DNA of 48,901 nucleotides from NCBI GenBank assembly GCA_900175165.2, contig FWWN02000631.1, positions 1 through 48,901 on the forward strand, read 5' to 3'. Under the pieces are notes generated by a model. The model did no database searches, had not been told where the DNA came from, and saw nothing but the letters and a program-made list of their open reading frames with translations. Origin of the DNA: Rhizomucor pusillus. Its lineage: Eukaryota > Mucoromycota > Mucoromycetes > Mucorales > Lichtheimiaceae. Below, in pieces: positions 1 through 12,228 of this stretch (the stretch's first letter is position 1; each line of letters begins with the position of its first letter). Made by a program: the position numbers and the translations under genes.

Positions 1-329
1 CTGTCGAGTTGTATCTCGCAACACCCTCCAAAACGCTAGACAATGTAAAGAAATGGAAATTACGTCGTTCATGATCAAAAAGCAGAAGGGAGGACAGGCT
101 TTAAAGCCAACAAGATGGCGACGTGAACAAGCGCTTTCATGATCACGTACACATGCGAAAAGCAGGGACAGTTACATGATTTGTGTTTATTCCTTCTTAA
201 GAAAAGTTCAGAGCTATGGCGACTGCTCTTAACATTGAGTCAAGGCAATGAGGTGTTAAAAAAATTGGAACTTTTGTCCTCTTGCCCCTTACCGCTTCGC
301 CACCTTTCTCACCATGAGTGAGACCAGTG
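1..329. repeat. Terminal direct repeat, left copy
   Basis: These 329 bases recur without a difference I could find at 48573-48901, in the same orientation, and the match runs exactly to the last base of the window. Both ends of the window are therefore the same sequence. That is expected either for a contig that closed on itself in the assembly graph or for a contig bounded by a dispersed or tandem repeat. The gene content is ordinary nuclear, so I do not read this as a plasmid or mitochondrial molecule. No gene is recognisable inside it. Confidence 0.97.
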
Positions 330-490
330 TATCCCCCGTGCAAGTCTGGTGGCCAGCCTCGTTGCAAAGCCTGGCTGTTTATTTTTTTGTTTTCATGAGC
401 CTGTGGTAACATTTCCGCATTTCGGCCTATCCTTGGTATCATATGAGAGCTGAGCAAATTTTATGACATGGGGCAGTTCAAAGGTATCAT
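330..490. other. Spacer, nothing recognised
   Basis: No gene, RNA or repeat is supported between the terminal repeat and the stop codon of the weak minus-strand reading frame that ends at 491. Confidence 0.5.
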
Positions 491-746
491 TTAGTACGGC
501 ATATCGAGGTAGTTACATTGTAGCAAAGTCTCGAAGGCGTCAATTTCGTTGATGTTCCTCGTGGTGCGTCCATTGTGTCGGTCACAGAATCGATTCTCGG
601 GCGGAGCAGGAAGGAAACTTTTCTTTTTTGCAAGTTTCTGCTTGGTTGGCGACTCTTTAGGGTTGTCATGACTGGTATGAATTTCTAGAAGAGTAGGAAG
701 TGCAAAGCTATTACGATAAACCACATGAGAATGCTTGCTCGTTTGG
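491..746 (-). CDS. Possible 3' exon of an unrecognised minus-strand gene
   Basis: On the minus strand a reading frame of about 85 codons runs from a plausible splice acceptor (CAG, complement at 747-749) to a TAA at 491-493. Its translation is basic and hydrophilic, with KQKLAKKKSF and APPENRF in the middle, and ends DMPY. There is no good ATG, so it could only be a terminal exon. Further protein-like stretches lie upstream on the same strand (around 920-1030 and 1060-1140), but they are interrupted by stops and do not join with normal introns. It may be a decayed gene, or chance. I recognise no family. Confidence 0.25.
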
Positions 747-1559
747 CTGGGTTGGAATTATTTCCTGACTGACACGTAGCAATGAAGGTACGCTGAAACG
801 AAATGATAACTACTATTTTTCTATTTTATGAGATACATTACACCCGATAATATAATCGCAATCGCACTTGAAACGTTGACCTCGACAAGTTTACGGACGC
901 TTATTTAAACCACGGCTAATCTAGTTTGCGTTTTGGAGCTGCCCATACGAGTCACAAAGAAGAATTTCCCTGATTCTATAGTCATATTGTCCTGAATCAA
1001 CTGTAAAATGATATTGGCGTCTTTTAGGATACTAAACGCGAGTTAAAGACACCTAAGATAATAACGGAATGCAGTGATCAGTGCATGCTCAATATTTAGT
1101 GGATGATGTTGTTCCGCAATGCACTGGTCCACCATGCGCTATGAGCGATCGGGAGCTACTGGATGGTATGGTATGGTAACTTAGGTCGAATTTGGGTTCA
1201 GCTCACAATGTTAGGGTCCTTATAATATGAAGGAAAGTCTGACAATGACTATAACTACTTGTTTGACAATGCATACGTACTACATGCTTTATTCTTCCAG
1301 GACACTTAAAACTGTTATTTCTATGTGTCCTCCAATGATTGATTCCTTGTACTTTTGCTGTTGCAGTGAAAAAGACAATATGGCTCATACAGACTGACTT
1401 CCATGCACGGAATCATCTGAACTCTAAAGTGTACATTTCTATCCTGCATCGAACGTTTTCCGACGATTCGGCTGCTGTCATGCAAAGAAAAAACCAAAAT
1501 GGGCCAGTCATGCGAACGCCGGTTTCTGTGCTTCTCTTCCCAATCTTCCTCCACAAAAT
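747..1559. other. Spacer upstream of the mannosidase with decayed coding-like pieces
   Basis: No intact gene is visible. On the minus strand short stretches read like protein (for example MTIESGKFFFVTRMGSSKT from about 980 to 925) but are broken by stops. Bases 879-900 match 48452-48473 exactly in inverted orientation. The last 100-200 bases must contain the promoter of the alpha-mannosidase gene; no TATA box stands out. Confidence 0.5.
879..900 (-). repeat. 22-bp inverted match to the right end of the window
   Basis: The reverse complement of these 22 bases is identical to 48452-48473. Weaker similarity continues on both sides: AAAACG(C/T)AAACTA lies 33-34 bases upstream in both copies, and GATTGCGAT lies downstream. 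It looks like part of a diverged sequence of roughly 100 bp present at both ends in opposite orientation. In one frame both copies encode VRKLVEV. Confidence 0.6.
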
Positions 1560-4500
1560 ATGGCGGCATCCCTCAAGCCCCCAGTGGACAATGCACCGCG
1601 CGTTCCACGCGACATTACAAAATCTCGCATTGATAATTTTATATCAAGCGGCAGTATCTTTTACCAAATGGGCATCCATCAATGCCTTTGGAGTCTGCGT
1701 CACTCGGGGCCTCCACACGTAAAGTTGAGCGTGTATGAAGTCCCAGATCTACAGGCAAGTTTGTTATGCTATGAAGAATCCTCACCGAGCAGTTGTAAAA
1801 CTAAAAAAAACGAATCCACGCAAACGACTTGCAGCGAATTCCTTTCGAGGTGAGAGAAAGAGAACGCCCGCGTATTGTTTAGTTCGTCTCGTGACAGACT
1901 GAGTTTTGTCCACACCCAGGACGCCGTGGCACAAGAATTCACGCCGCTTGACCACCGTGAAGGCAAATACGGACCTAGCTGGGCAACGTTCTGGTTCAAG
2001 GTGGATGTTACAATACCAGAAGCTCTTCATAGGAAACAGGCGGTCTTCCAATGGGACATGGGATGTGAAGGGCTTATCTGGAGCACCGACGGAAAACCGT
2101 TGCAAGGTTTGACTGGAGGCAGTACGTACATAGAAACGAAAGCATATACAACGCGCACTAATGGTTTTTTATAGATGATCAAGCCAGGCATGAATTTATC
2201 TTGACTAATAGTGCCAAAGCCGGGGATAAGCACTCTTTCTTCATTGAAGCGGCATGCAATGGCATGTTTGGCGTGGGCAACGCAGCGATGGTTCCAGACC
2301 CGAATCGATACTTTACAATTTCAAAGGCTGATTTGGTCGTACCAAATCTCCTCGTGCAAGACGTGTACCATGATCTTACGTAAGTCACAATGTAGGAAAT
2401 GGTTACGATAATACACTCACCGTGACTATCCAAGTATCATCCGTGGTATTGCGTTTGATACCGATCAAGACTCGCCACGTGCACGCCAGGCTTTGTGGGT
2501 CCTAAACCAAGTCATCAACGAATTCCAAGTGGATAACAACGATTCCATCAAGAAATGTAAAGCACTAACGAAGGAATTCCTATCCGTGGGTAACGGAGCG
2601 TCCAACGGTCAACATCAGATTACTGCTATTGGAAATTGTCACATTGGTAAAACTGTTACAAAATATATCTACCTAGAAATAATTTCTAATGGTCACTGCA
2701 GACACTGCTTGGCTTTGGCCGTACGATGAAACGAAACGTAAAGTCGCGCGCTCGTGGTCCACACAGGTCGAGCTGATGGACAGATATCCCGAATATGTCT
2801 TTACTGGTTCACAGGTATGTGCAGTTGCAAACAGCGAATCTGCATCAATTGGCATGGGACTTACAGCTGTTATAGACACAACAGTACGAATGGCTTAGGG
2901 AGTTGTACCCTTCAGTCTTTGAGAGAATCAAAGAGAAAGAAAAGGCAGGCCAATGGGAAATAATTGGTGGAGTAAGTGATAATAATATTATGTATCATGT
3001 GTGATTTCAAAGTAAATTGTTGCTCACAAGCAAACTTTAGAGTTGGGTGGAACATGGTAAGTCTCATGAAAGAAAATCAGACCTGTCATGCTTAAAGTAT
3101 CGTTAACACTTTCGTCACCGTAATCTTTTGCATAGACACCAACATGCCAAGCGGCGAATCACTTTGCAGACAGATGATACTTGGGTAATATTGTATTGGT
3201 TATGTTATCGTATGTAAATCTAACTAGGATCTCCAGGCAAAAGTATTACGAGAAGCATTTTGGCAAGCGTACTCGAATTTTTTGGCTTCCAGATTCATTC
3301 GGTAAGATTTCGTTTGACATCAGCGGTGGAGAAGAAGATGTATTGACTGGTGGACATTTTCTAGGATATTCTTCTCAGGTACAGCAATCATAAGTTTATT
3401 CAAAGAAACATATATTAAACCGGCTCTTCTTTAAGCTTCCGCAAGTCCTCAAGCTCTCTGGATGCGACTACTTTTTCACTCAAAAGTTGTCATGGAATAA
3501 CATCAACAAGTTCCCGCTTTCGACCTTTTGGTGGTCCGGTATCGATGGCACCAAGATCCTTGCGCATTTGACTCCTGCAAACACGTAAGTGTACAGCAGC
3601 CCAGCTTTGGAAAATGCATCATCGTCTAAAGATGGTTTTCTCAAGATACAACGCTGTGGTATCTGTCAGCGAACTCTACAAATGGTATGTCGGATCAAAT
3701 AGCGTTATGCTCTGTGCAATGAGTCTAACATAATATCTCTGTAGCACCAAGAACCATCATGATCTAGAAGTCTCGAATCACAGTTTATTATGTTATGGGT
3801 AGGTTAAAAGAAAATACTGTTTTCCAATGGCTACATTGCTCAAGATGATCGACGATAGGCATGGCGATGGTGGAGGAGGACCGACTCCAGGCATGATCGA
3901 AAGACTTCGGCGTGTTAAGGATGTGGTAAGTTCTGCCAGACATGCGTCTAAAAATATATGTATAATGCTTATTCTGACAATGAAATAGGACGGTCTACCG
4001 GTATGCAAGCCGGGAAGCGCACTGAGCTTCTTTGAAAGCATTGAAACCAACTCAAAGCAATTGCAAGTGTACAACGGAGAGTTGGTGCGTTAGCGGGGAA
4101 TGATTATCTAAGATGAGTTCTACTCATTGTCTTCCTAGTATCTGGAATTTCATCGCGGAACATATACCACTCAAGCGCTTGTAAAGCAGGGTAATCGCAA
4201 ATCAGAAAACTTGATACGCGATGTAGAAATCCTTAGCACCATGGCCGTGATACTGCAGACTGTAGCTGGACATCCAAGTTACCAGTATCCTTGGGATGAG
4301 TTGGACCGCATCTGGAAACTTTTATGCTTGAACCAATTCCACGATTGCTTACCAGGTTCTGCAATTGGTTTGGCTTTCAAAGATGTGCACAAGGTAAGCG
4401 CTCTTTTCTGTCGTATGTACTCCTTGAGATGTAACGACATTTTACCGCTCGCTATAGCACCATCGCGAAATCATCTCTGAAGCCTTGTCGCTCCGTCACA

Positions 4501-6468
4501 AGGCCCAGTCTTCCATTATGGAACAATCTGTAAAGGACAATGAAAACAATGGTATAAGCAGGTCTACTTGGAGTGATGCATAAGTATATGCTGATATGGC
4601 ATGACATTAGGTGTGATCGTTTTCAATACTCTTCCCTGGCATAGAACCGAGATTGTCACTGTTCCAGAGAAGAAAACGTCCTGGAATGGTCAACAATGGA
4701 CAGATGAAGGAAATGAATACGTTCTAGGTACGATAAACAATATCGCGACACTGCACTTTAGATCCATTAAACAATATATCGAATTACAGTGCAAAATGTA
4801 CCCGGTTTCGGTATGGTGAACTTCGTTGCTGGTTCCGACTTCAAACCTATATCGGATGCTGACGGCGCCAAAGGTATCGCGTGACATGTTCAAAGCTTAC
4901 AAACATGCCTAACGCACCTTACACAGCATATGAGACGGAGGAAGGTCACTTCATCTTGGAAAATAAAAAATTGAAGGCGACCTTCAATTCGGATGGTCAG
5001 CTTTTGCAGCTTATTGATAAGCAGACACCCAGCAGGTATGTATTTGTATATATATCTACTGACGAGATTACTTACAGTTTCTGTATGTAGACGGCCACTT
5101 GTGCCTTCAGGTAGTCTAGGAAATGTCTTGCAGCTGTATGAGGATGTGGTAAGTATCTTGGAAATCGTAATTATCCATGATTCTCTTAAGTTCACAATCG
5201 TTATGAAAATAGCCAATTTACTGGGATGCCTGGGATGGTAAGTGAAAGGAAGGTATCTGGATATCCCAAAGCTCTATGTCTGACAAGCTACAATTCAGTC
5301 GAGATTTACCATTTACAAAAGGGTAAAACGGTTAAGGGCAGCAAAAATTTGAAAATATCGTCCAAAGGGCCGTTGAAAGCTGAGCTAAGCTTCAGTCAAG
5401 CTATATCTGAGAAGAGCTGTATCAATCAGGTCATCAGCTTGACTTGCATCGGTGAACGCATTGAATTCAATAGCCATGTCAGCTGGCATGAAAGCCATCA
5501 GTTTTTGGTGAGTTTCTTCTGTACAGAAATGGACGAGCTAGAAATCAGTGGATAACAATTCGATGTCTATTTGCAGAAAGTAGAATTCGCATGGGATATC
5601 TTGAGCGACCATGTAAGTAAAAACGCTCGAAAAGTGATCTAAAAACATGTTCTGACAAGTGTAAACTGTTTCCCGAAGGCGACCTACGAGATCCAGTATG
5701 GTGCATTGAGACGTCCAACACATTACAACACTACCATCGATTCTGCCAAATTTGAGGTCTGCGGCCATCGTTTCGCTGACTTATCCGAGGCCAACTACGG
5801 TGTCGCCTTGCTTAACAACTGCAAGTATGGCTATGCTACTCACGGCAACACACAGCGTCTTTCACTTTTGCGGTCTCCAAAGGGTCCTGATGAACACGCT
5901 GACATGGGTAAGGAAATATATCTGTGATTTTCGTGGCCATGTAATTGATCGCCTTTTCCTTAACATAGGCGAGCATAAATTCAAATATGCTATCTACCCG
6001 CATGCTCACCATTTCAACAACTCTCAGGTTGTCCGACAAGCAATCGAGTTCAATATACCTGTTTCGGTGCGTTGCGTTAAAGGTCTAAAGAGCGGTTCGG
6101 TCGCGCAGCCTGTGTTTGAAATGGATCCTCCCGACAGGATTATCCTGGATACCATTAAACCCGCTGAAGACGACAGTGGACGCTGCAAAACTATCATTTT
6201 AAGATTGTATGAGGCATATGGAGGTCAGACGACGAGTCTCTTGAAGAGGTAGGGGATACATCTAAAGCACGCGAAGACGTACCTTTATCTTTGTAACTGT
6301 TTGCTCCGCAGCCGATTGCATATCAAGCATATTCAAATTACGAACGTCGTGGAGGACGATTCGGATGAATTCCTAGAGTGCCAAGGGTCAAGCAATGGTC
6401 TGAACAGCTACAGTCTGACGCTACGGCCATTCCAAATTTTGACGTTGAAAGTGACACTCGAAAACTGA
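1560..6468 (+). CDS. AMS1: Alpha-mannosidase, GH38 (vacuolar Ams1 type)
   Basis: Glycoside hydrolase family 38 enzyme that trims alpha-mannose from free oligosaccharides; in yeast Ams1 is cytosolic and delivered to the vacuole by selective autophagy. The spliced protein has about 1,050-1,080 residues and roughly 18 introns. Visible signatures are [11 protein letters not shown] (zinc-binding His and Asp, split by an intron near 2653-2700), [23 protein letters not shown] (catalytic Asp), [13 protein letters not shown] (zinc-binding His/Asp) and [14 protein letters not shown]. The start MAASLKPP at 1560 opens the conserved N-terminal region, and the protein ends LKVTLEN. There is no signal peptide, which fits the cytosol-to-vacuole route. 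Exon 1 (1560-1754) is followed by an apparent GC-AG intron and a 15-nt micro-exon (1835-1849, RIPFE); exon 3 starts at 1920. The next gene starts only 107 bp downstream. Confidence 0.95.
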
Positions 6469-6575
6469 AGAATGTTCCCGTTGATTTGTAAGACAACAAA
6501 AGAGAATAAAAGACACATCTCACAATCGGATATCTTTCCATTTTTCGAACAATTGCGTGTCTCTTTCCTCGATTA
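6469..6575 (+). promoter_or_regulatory. Compact spacer with poly(A) signal and downstream promoter
   Basis: Only 107 bp separate the mannosidase stop from the next ATG. The spacer holds an AATAAA-type hexamer in GAGAATAAAAGAC near 6502, suited to 3'-end formation of the mannosidase mRNA. A pyrimidine-rich TCTCTTTCC stretch just before the ATG at 6576 resembles fungal transcription start regions. Confidence 0.55.
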
Positions 6576-7645
6576 ATGTCACTCAACATTAAAGTTTCCT
6601 TCAAGAATCAGACGATTGAACTATCGAATTGTAACGAGAACTGTACAGTGCACGAGCTCAAGGCTCAGCTTGCTAAGTCGACAGGTGTACCTGTCGAGGG
6701 ACAAAAGCTGTTGCATAAAGGACGCATTCTTTCCAATGAAAAGCGACTAGCCGACCTCAATCTTGCAAATAATGCAAAGTTGATGCTCATGGGCAGCCAA
6801 TTGCAGCAGATAGAACAAGTAATGCAGCAAGATCAAAAGATTGTGACGCAGCAACGGTTATCAGCAAGCAAACCCAAAGTGTCAGCAAGGAAGTCTCAAA
6901 AGACTGCAGAGGATTACAAATATACTTTCCACAAGATATCCGTTATTGAAGAGTTTCCTAGGCCAGAGGAAGCACGGAAATTACTTGAAAGGTTACGAGA
7001 TGACAGAGGAGTATGTCTTACCTATTGCTACTTTCATTAAAAAGCCAAACTCATCTCGCCGTTTATATGTAGATCCGAGCTATTATGAAGCAGAGGAAAT
7101 GGTCTGTTGGAGAATTGACAGAACTGACACCGTTTGAACGCTCAATCCTGGGATACAATCGAAACGCCGGAGAACTTATCTCAATACGTTTACGCACAGA
7201 CGATCTATCCGGTTTCCGTCATTACGATTCAATACGAAAAGTGCTGTTGCATGAACTGACTCATAATGTAAGATTTAAAGATAACACTGCCTATTAGGAG
7301 CCATTTACTCATGCATCAAACTTGCAGGTTTGGAGCGAACACGACGATAACTTTCATGCATTAAATCGGCAGCTCAACAAGGATGTCATCATGTTGGACT
7401 GGACCGCACATGGTGGACACAAACTTGATGCAGGTGGTGCCTTTTATGATCCTGGAGAGGCTGGAGACGACACTGCACCTCAGTACCAAGGTGGCACTTT
7501 CCGTCTCGGCGGCAGCAGCAGCAGCAATAGTCAGATGCCTTTGACACCAGAATTGCAACGAGAGTTGAGAGCAAAAGCTGCAATGGCGCGTCTGACTAAA
7601 CAAGAAGAGCAGGAGCTGGACGAAGGCTGCGGATCCTCACATTGA
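6576..7645 (+). CDS. Ubiquitin-like/WLM-domain zinc metalloprotease
   Basis: Exons 6576-7010, 7073-7267 and 7328-7645 join in frame to give 315 residues. Residues about 1-75 are a ubiquitin-like fold (KVSFKNQTIEL, GVPVEGQKLLHKGRIL, DLNLANNAKLMLMG). Residues about 110-270 are a WLM (Wss1p-like metalloprotease) domain with the zinc signature HELTHNVWSEHDDNFH (HExxH, then a third His), which spans the last intron. This architecture matches the ubiquitin-and-WLM-domain proteins of plants and S. pombe, related to Wss1/SPRTN, which degrade DNA-protein crosslinks and SUMO- or ubiquitin-linked proteins. A specific substrate cannot be read here. The C-terminus is Ser- and Gln-rich and lacks the SIM or VCP-binding motifs of Wss1 that I would recognise. 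It converges on the eL15 gene with 198 bp between stops. Confidence 0.92.
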
Positions 7646-7843
7646 TTTCTGATACTTTGATAGCCATTGATTCATGATTCCTCCCTTACATCCCTCTATC
7701 CCTGGAAATCTGTAATATCCTCCATACTCTGTACATCCACAACAAATAACAATAGACAAATAAGGCGAGCGTTTTGAAGCATACAGAGAGAAACACTGTA
7801 TTGAATTCCGTCAAAGTTGCATATTGTGCTAAACAGTATGAAT

Positions 7844-8458
7844 TTAGCGGTAGCGAGGGAGAGAAAGGGTGTTGCGACGCTTCCAGTTGGAGTAGCGGCC
7901 AGCACCGCGGGTCTTGGTGTACAAGTGACCCTTGTTCTTGCCACGGCTCTTCTTGCCAACGGAAGTGAGACCACGAGCTTCGCGGCGCTTGTGGACGGGG
8001 TTGACGATCCAGTTGATGCGGGGATCGCGGCGAATGGCCTTGTGGGAGGGGTCGACAAGGATAACCTCGTAGTATTTGTAGGTAGCGTCTTGGTTGACCC
8101 AGTAAGAGTTGAGGACACGAAGGTTGCGGCATTTGCGACCAACACGCTCCTCGGCGGTGGACTGAAGGGAGCGCTGGTACTTCAATTGGTTGACACCTTC
8201 GTGGACGGGCTTACCGTAGGTGGCACCCTTGGGGACGGGCTTCTTGCGGCCACCGCGACGGACACGGATACGGTAGATGACATAGCCCTGCTTGGCCTTG
8301 TAACCAAGACGGCGAGCCTTGTCAGGGCGCGAAGGGCGGGAAGCACGGTGGATAACGTTCAACTGACGGTATTCCCAGCAGCGAACACGGAGCAAGAAAC
8401 GGAAAACATCCGATTGCTTCTTTCTGTAGAGCTCCTCGAGATACTTGTAGGCACCCAT
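7844..8458 (-). CDS. RPL15: 60S ribosomal protein eL15
   Basis: Single-exon coding region of 204 residues, the usual eL15 length. It starts [18 protein letters not shown], the family N-terminus, so the ATG at 8458 is chosen and the 16 codons open upstream are left out. Further family blocks are [42 protein letters not shown] and the C-terminal [13 protein letters not shown]. It is a core protein of the large ribosomal subunit near the exit-tunnel side. Codon use is markedly C/G-ending (AAG, CGT/CGC, GGT), unlike its neighbours and typical of highly expressed genes. Minus-strand TAATTCAG just before the ATG looks like a 3' splice site, so a 5'UTR intron is likely. Confidence 0.98.
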   Translation of the reverse strand: MGAYKYLEELYRKKQSDVFRFLLRVRCWEYRQLNVIHRASRPSRPDKARRLGYKAKQGYVIYRIRVRRGGRKKPVPKGATYGKPVHEGVNQLKYQRSLQSTAEERVGRKCRNLRVLNSYWVNQDATYKYYEVILVDPSHKAIRRDPRINWIVNPVHKRREARGLTSVGKKSRGKNKGHLYTKTRGAGRYSNWKRRNTLSLPRYR

Positions 8459-9645
8459 GACGATTCCTGAATTACTTTGATCAGTTTCTCCATTCCAACC
8501 TAGCAACTATACTCGATGCCAAAATGTCCATCCATCCCATCAATCCATCATCCATCTACAGTATTTCTTGTTGTCTTTTGCAGTCCCCGTCGCCAAGTTG
8601 CCAGGACAATTACCTCGAGTGGATAAAAGAGAAAGATTTGATTTGGCAGACCTTGACCGTAATTATGGGCTGACCTGCTCGCCGCCTTCCGAGCGTCAAA
8701 TCCAACTCCGAGATCTGGATTTTCCGAAGCCTCAAGTGCTCTGTAATATTCACCAGCGTATACTGTGCAATATACTTTCAAGTGCGCCAAATGTGCAGAA
8801 GTATCTTCATCGCAAACTCCATATTCGTTTAATGAAGCTTGTCTGTCACAAATGCTGTAGCTCTTTGTCAGAGAAACGTGCCATATCGTCTCTAAAGTGA
8901 ATTATAAAAATGATACTGGAAACTGTGTTTGCCTCATGTGCATATTCAAATTATTCGAAACGCAAGTTACTACGGGTGTATTGTGTGCCTCTACCTTTGG
9001 CAGTATCTGGGCGAACCAATAGAGCGCTTGGATTTTTCTTGGCGAACAACAGAACATTGCAGCAAATATAGCCTGCCTTTAACTTGAGGTACAGCTACTG
9101 ATCAAGTTGCCTACCTTCCAACTAGACCTCATTGCGCTCTGGAGCTGGATACGGAATTAAAAGTATATCTCTTAATCCAAAGACCGATTGTTGTATAGAT
9201 TGTTCTGTGACGTATAGTGTTTGGTTGCTTTATGTTGCTGCATTTGCTTGCAAAGACAAGGAACGAAGAATGTCCCTCTGATATTTAACGCATGGTGATT
9301 AGCAATTATTGGACAGTATACCGCTTTTATCAGCGCTATGATTTTCGTGTTCTCATTGCTGTTACATCTAGGCAATAATTTTGCCTTGTTCGTTCTCTAA
9401 AAGGATTGGCTTAACACTTGATGTAGTGTGAGGACTTGATCAAGCTTTGTATCAGCGGAGTCTACCACTGGCACAAGACGCAAACAAAAGAAATGCAGCC
9501 TATCATCCAGTTGGCCTGAGAGTTGGCAAGATTTTTTGGGTTACACAAATCGTGCACTGGCTCCATCTTTGCCAGAGTTGTTGGGACACGAATCCTTTTT
9601 CTTTTTCTTCTCACATTCATATCTTTTCCCGGTTTTTCCCCCTTG
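8459..9645. promoter_or_regulatory. Divergent promoter region, RPL15 and branching enzyme
   Basis: About 1.2 kb between two divergent starts, with no supported gene. It should contain the eL15 5'UTR with a probable intron, and the promoter of the branching-enzyme gene. A pyrimidine-rich tract at about 9595-9640 (CTTTTTCTTTTTCTTC type) lies just before the probable ATG of the latter. The open frames inside are short and show no family resemblance. Confidence 0.5.
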
Positions 9646-12228
9646 ATGCTAGCTAACGATAGTGTGGAAACGTCCCAAACTGAAGTCGAAAAGGGACGAA
9701 CACTGAGTATGCCCAAGGACGGCACCGGTCTGGTCGTGCTCGATCCGTGGTTAGATCCTTTTCGCGACCAACTCAAAGCGAGGTAAAGCAACTAAAGATG
9801 CCTTCTTGATCGATAAAGAGTGACAACTAAGGTATCGTCGCTTTCTGTCCATGTAGATATGCACGTTACAGCGAATGGAAAAGCAGGATTGAGAAAGAAG
9901 GAGGATACAAGATGTTCACGGAGGGATACAAGTACTTTGGGTTCAATGTCGCGCCAGACGGGACAATCACGTACCGCGAGTGGGCTCCAAATGCAGAAAC
10001 GGCCAGCCTGGTGGGCGATTTCAGTGAGTCTTTTGACAAGAATAACAACTGCGGGAATCGATTTTCTGACAATGATGAAACTACAGACAACTGGGACATC
10101 AATGCACATCCTATGAAGAAGAACGAGCAAGGGGTGTTCGAGATTACACTTGAACCAGATAACTCTAACCGACCACGAATTCCTCACAACAGCAAAGTCA
10201 AGGTTCGTCGCCGGATTGATAAAAGCTGACATACGGCAAAGTATACTGAAAACATAGGAAGATTACAATGACACTTCCGGAAACGGGCGAGCGTATCTAT
10301 CGCCTTCCCGCATGGATCCGACGCTGTACACAAGATCTCAGCGTGAGTCCCACGTACGATGCCGTCTTTTGGAATCCAGACAAGCCTTACCAGTTTCGCT
10401 ACTCCCGACCGAAGAAGCCCGAGAGCTTGCGTATCTATGAAGCGCACGGTAGGATAAGGAAGATGCATAGTAGCCACTTTTCACCTAACATTTGTTCACA
10501 GTCGGTATCTCGTCACCTGAGCCTCGCATAGCGACATATAAAGAGTTTACAGCCAACGTCATTCCTCGGATCGCATACCTCGGCTACAACGCTATCCAGC
10601 TTATGGCAATTATGGAGCATGCATATTACGCATCTTTTGGCTACCAAGTCACCTCCTTTTTTGCACCCTCATCCCGATATGGTAACCCTGAAGATCTCAA
10701 GGAACTTGTGGATGTCGCGCATAGTCACGGAATACTGGTCTTGCTGGATGTTGTACACTCACATGCAAGCAATAATGTATTGGATGGCTTGAATATGTTC
10801 GATGGTACTGACCACTGCTATTTCCATGGAGGCGGAAGAGGACATCACGATCTCTGGAATTCTCGATTATTCAATTATGGATATCGTCCAGTGATGCAAT
10901 TCCTTTTATCCAACTTGAGATACTGGATGGATGAATATCAATTCGATGGTTTCCGATTTGACGGTGTTACAAGCATGCTGTACAAACATCACGGTATCGG
11001 CTATGGTTTCTCTGGAAATTACCACGAGTACTTTGGTGACCTTGTGGATGAAGACGGATTGATGTATTTGCAGTTGGCAAACGACTTCCTGCACGAAACA
11101 TACCCGGACGTTATTACCATCGCTGAAGATGTATCCGGTATGCCAGGATCTTGCAGACCGGTTCGCGAAGGAGGAGTCGGTTTTGATTACCGTTTGGCGA
11201 TGGCTGTACCAGATATGTGGATCAAGCTGCTAAAGGAGCAAAAAGACGAGAACTGGAATATGGGAAACATTGTGCATACACTTACCAACCGCAGACATCT
11301 TGTAAGTATGATTGTTTTGATGCGAGAAGAGAATGACTAGCGCCTAAAATGGAAAAAACTTACAGGAGAAAGCTATTACATACTGTGAATCACACGACCA
11401 AGCGTTGGTCGGTGACAAGACAATTGCATTTTGGTTGATGGACAGGGAAATGTATACCAACATGAGTGACCTAACGGAACGTACACCTATCATTGATCGT
11501 GGCATATCTCTACATAAACTGATCAGGTAGAGCTCAATGTACAGTTCGAATATCCTCTGAAACTAATCCGAGCATCTCAACAGGCTTCTCACACATGGAC
11601 TGGGTGGCGAAGGATACCTAAATTTTGTGGGCAACGAATTTGGGCATCCAGAATGGCTGGATTTCCCTCGCGAAGGCAACCAGTCGAGTTTTCAGTATGC
11701 TCGTAGGCAATGGAATATACTGGATGACAACTTGCTTCGTTACAAGTATTTGAATGAATGGGACCGTGCTCTGCAGCAGACCGAAGCTCAATATGGCTGG
11801 CTGCATCATCCACAGGTGAGTGATTTTATGAGTATATAGATCACAGCGTCATTCCAACTTGCACCGTTTTAGGCATACGTTTCCCGGAAACACGAAGGCG
11901 ACAAAGTGATTGTATTTGAAAGGGCCAACTTGCTGTTCATTTTCAACTTCCATCCAACCCAGTCTTTCGCCGACTATCGTGTCGGAACCGATATCTCTGG
12001 CAAGTTGAAACTTGTTCTTAACTCTGATGATCCTGGATATTTTGGACACGGACGAATTGATGCCGCATGCGAGTACTTTACGACATCTGAGCCCTGGGAC
12101 AACCGAGAGAACTGGCTGCAGGTAAGCGCAGCTGATTGTGATATTCCCAAAAAAGTGGAACATCTGAGGCATATATCTAGGTCTATATACCTTCGCGCAC
12201 TGCCATCGTACTGGGAAAAACAGATTAG
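9646..12228 (+). CDS. GLC3: 1,4-alpha-glucan branching enzyme
   Basis: Transfers alpha-1,4 glucan segments to alpha-1,6 branch points in glycogen synthesis (GH13 family). The N-terminal block [14 protein letters not shown] is typical of fungal and animal branching enzymes. A CBM48-type domain follows ([21 protein letters not shown]), then the GH13 barrel with [19 protein letters not shown] (nucleophile Asp), [10 protein letters not shown] (acid Glu) and YCESHDQ (third carboxylate, just after an intron), then [13 protein letters not shown] and the C-terminal beta domain [11 protein letters not shown]. Introns follow KAR, the GDF of the CBM48 domain, NSKVK, YEAH, RRHL, KLIR, the HHPQ segment and ENWLQ. 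The protein ends [15 protein letters not shown], about 690 residues. The ATG at 9646 (MLANDS) is preferred; 9709 (MPKDGTG) or 9523 are alternatives. Confidence 0.96.

Noticed and set aside
1339..1722. 127-codon plus-strand frame ahead of the mannosidase start
   Set aside because: It overlaps exon 1 of the mannosidase in another frame and has no recognisable motif.
7817..8470. 217-codon plus-strand frame
   Set aside because: It lies exactly opposite eL15; the G/C-ending codons of that gene leave the antisense strand free of stops.
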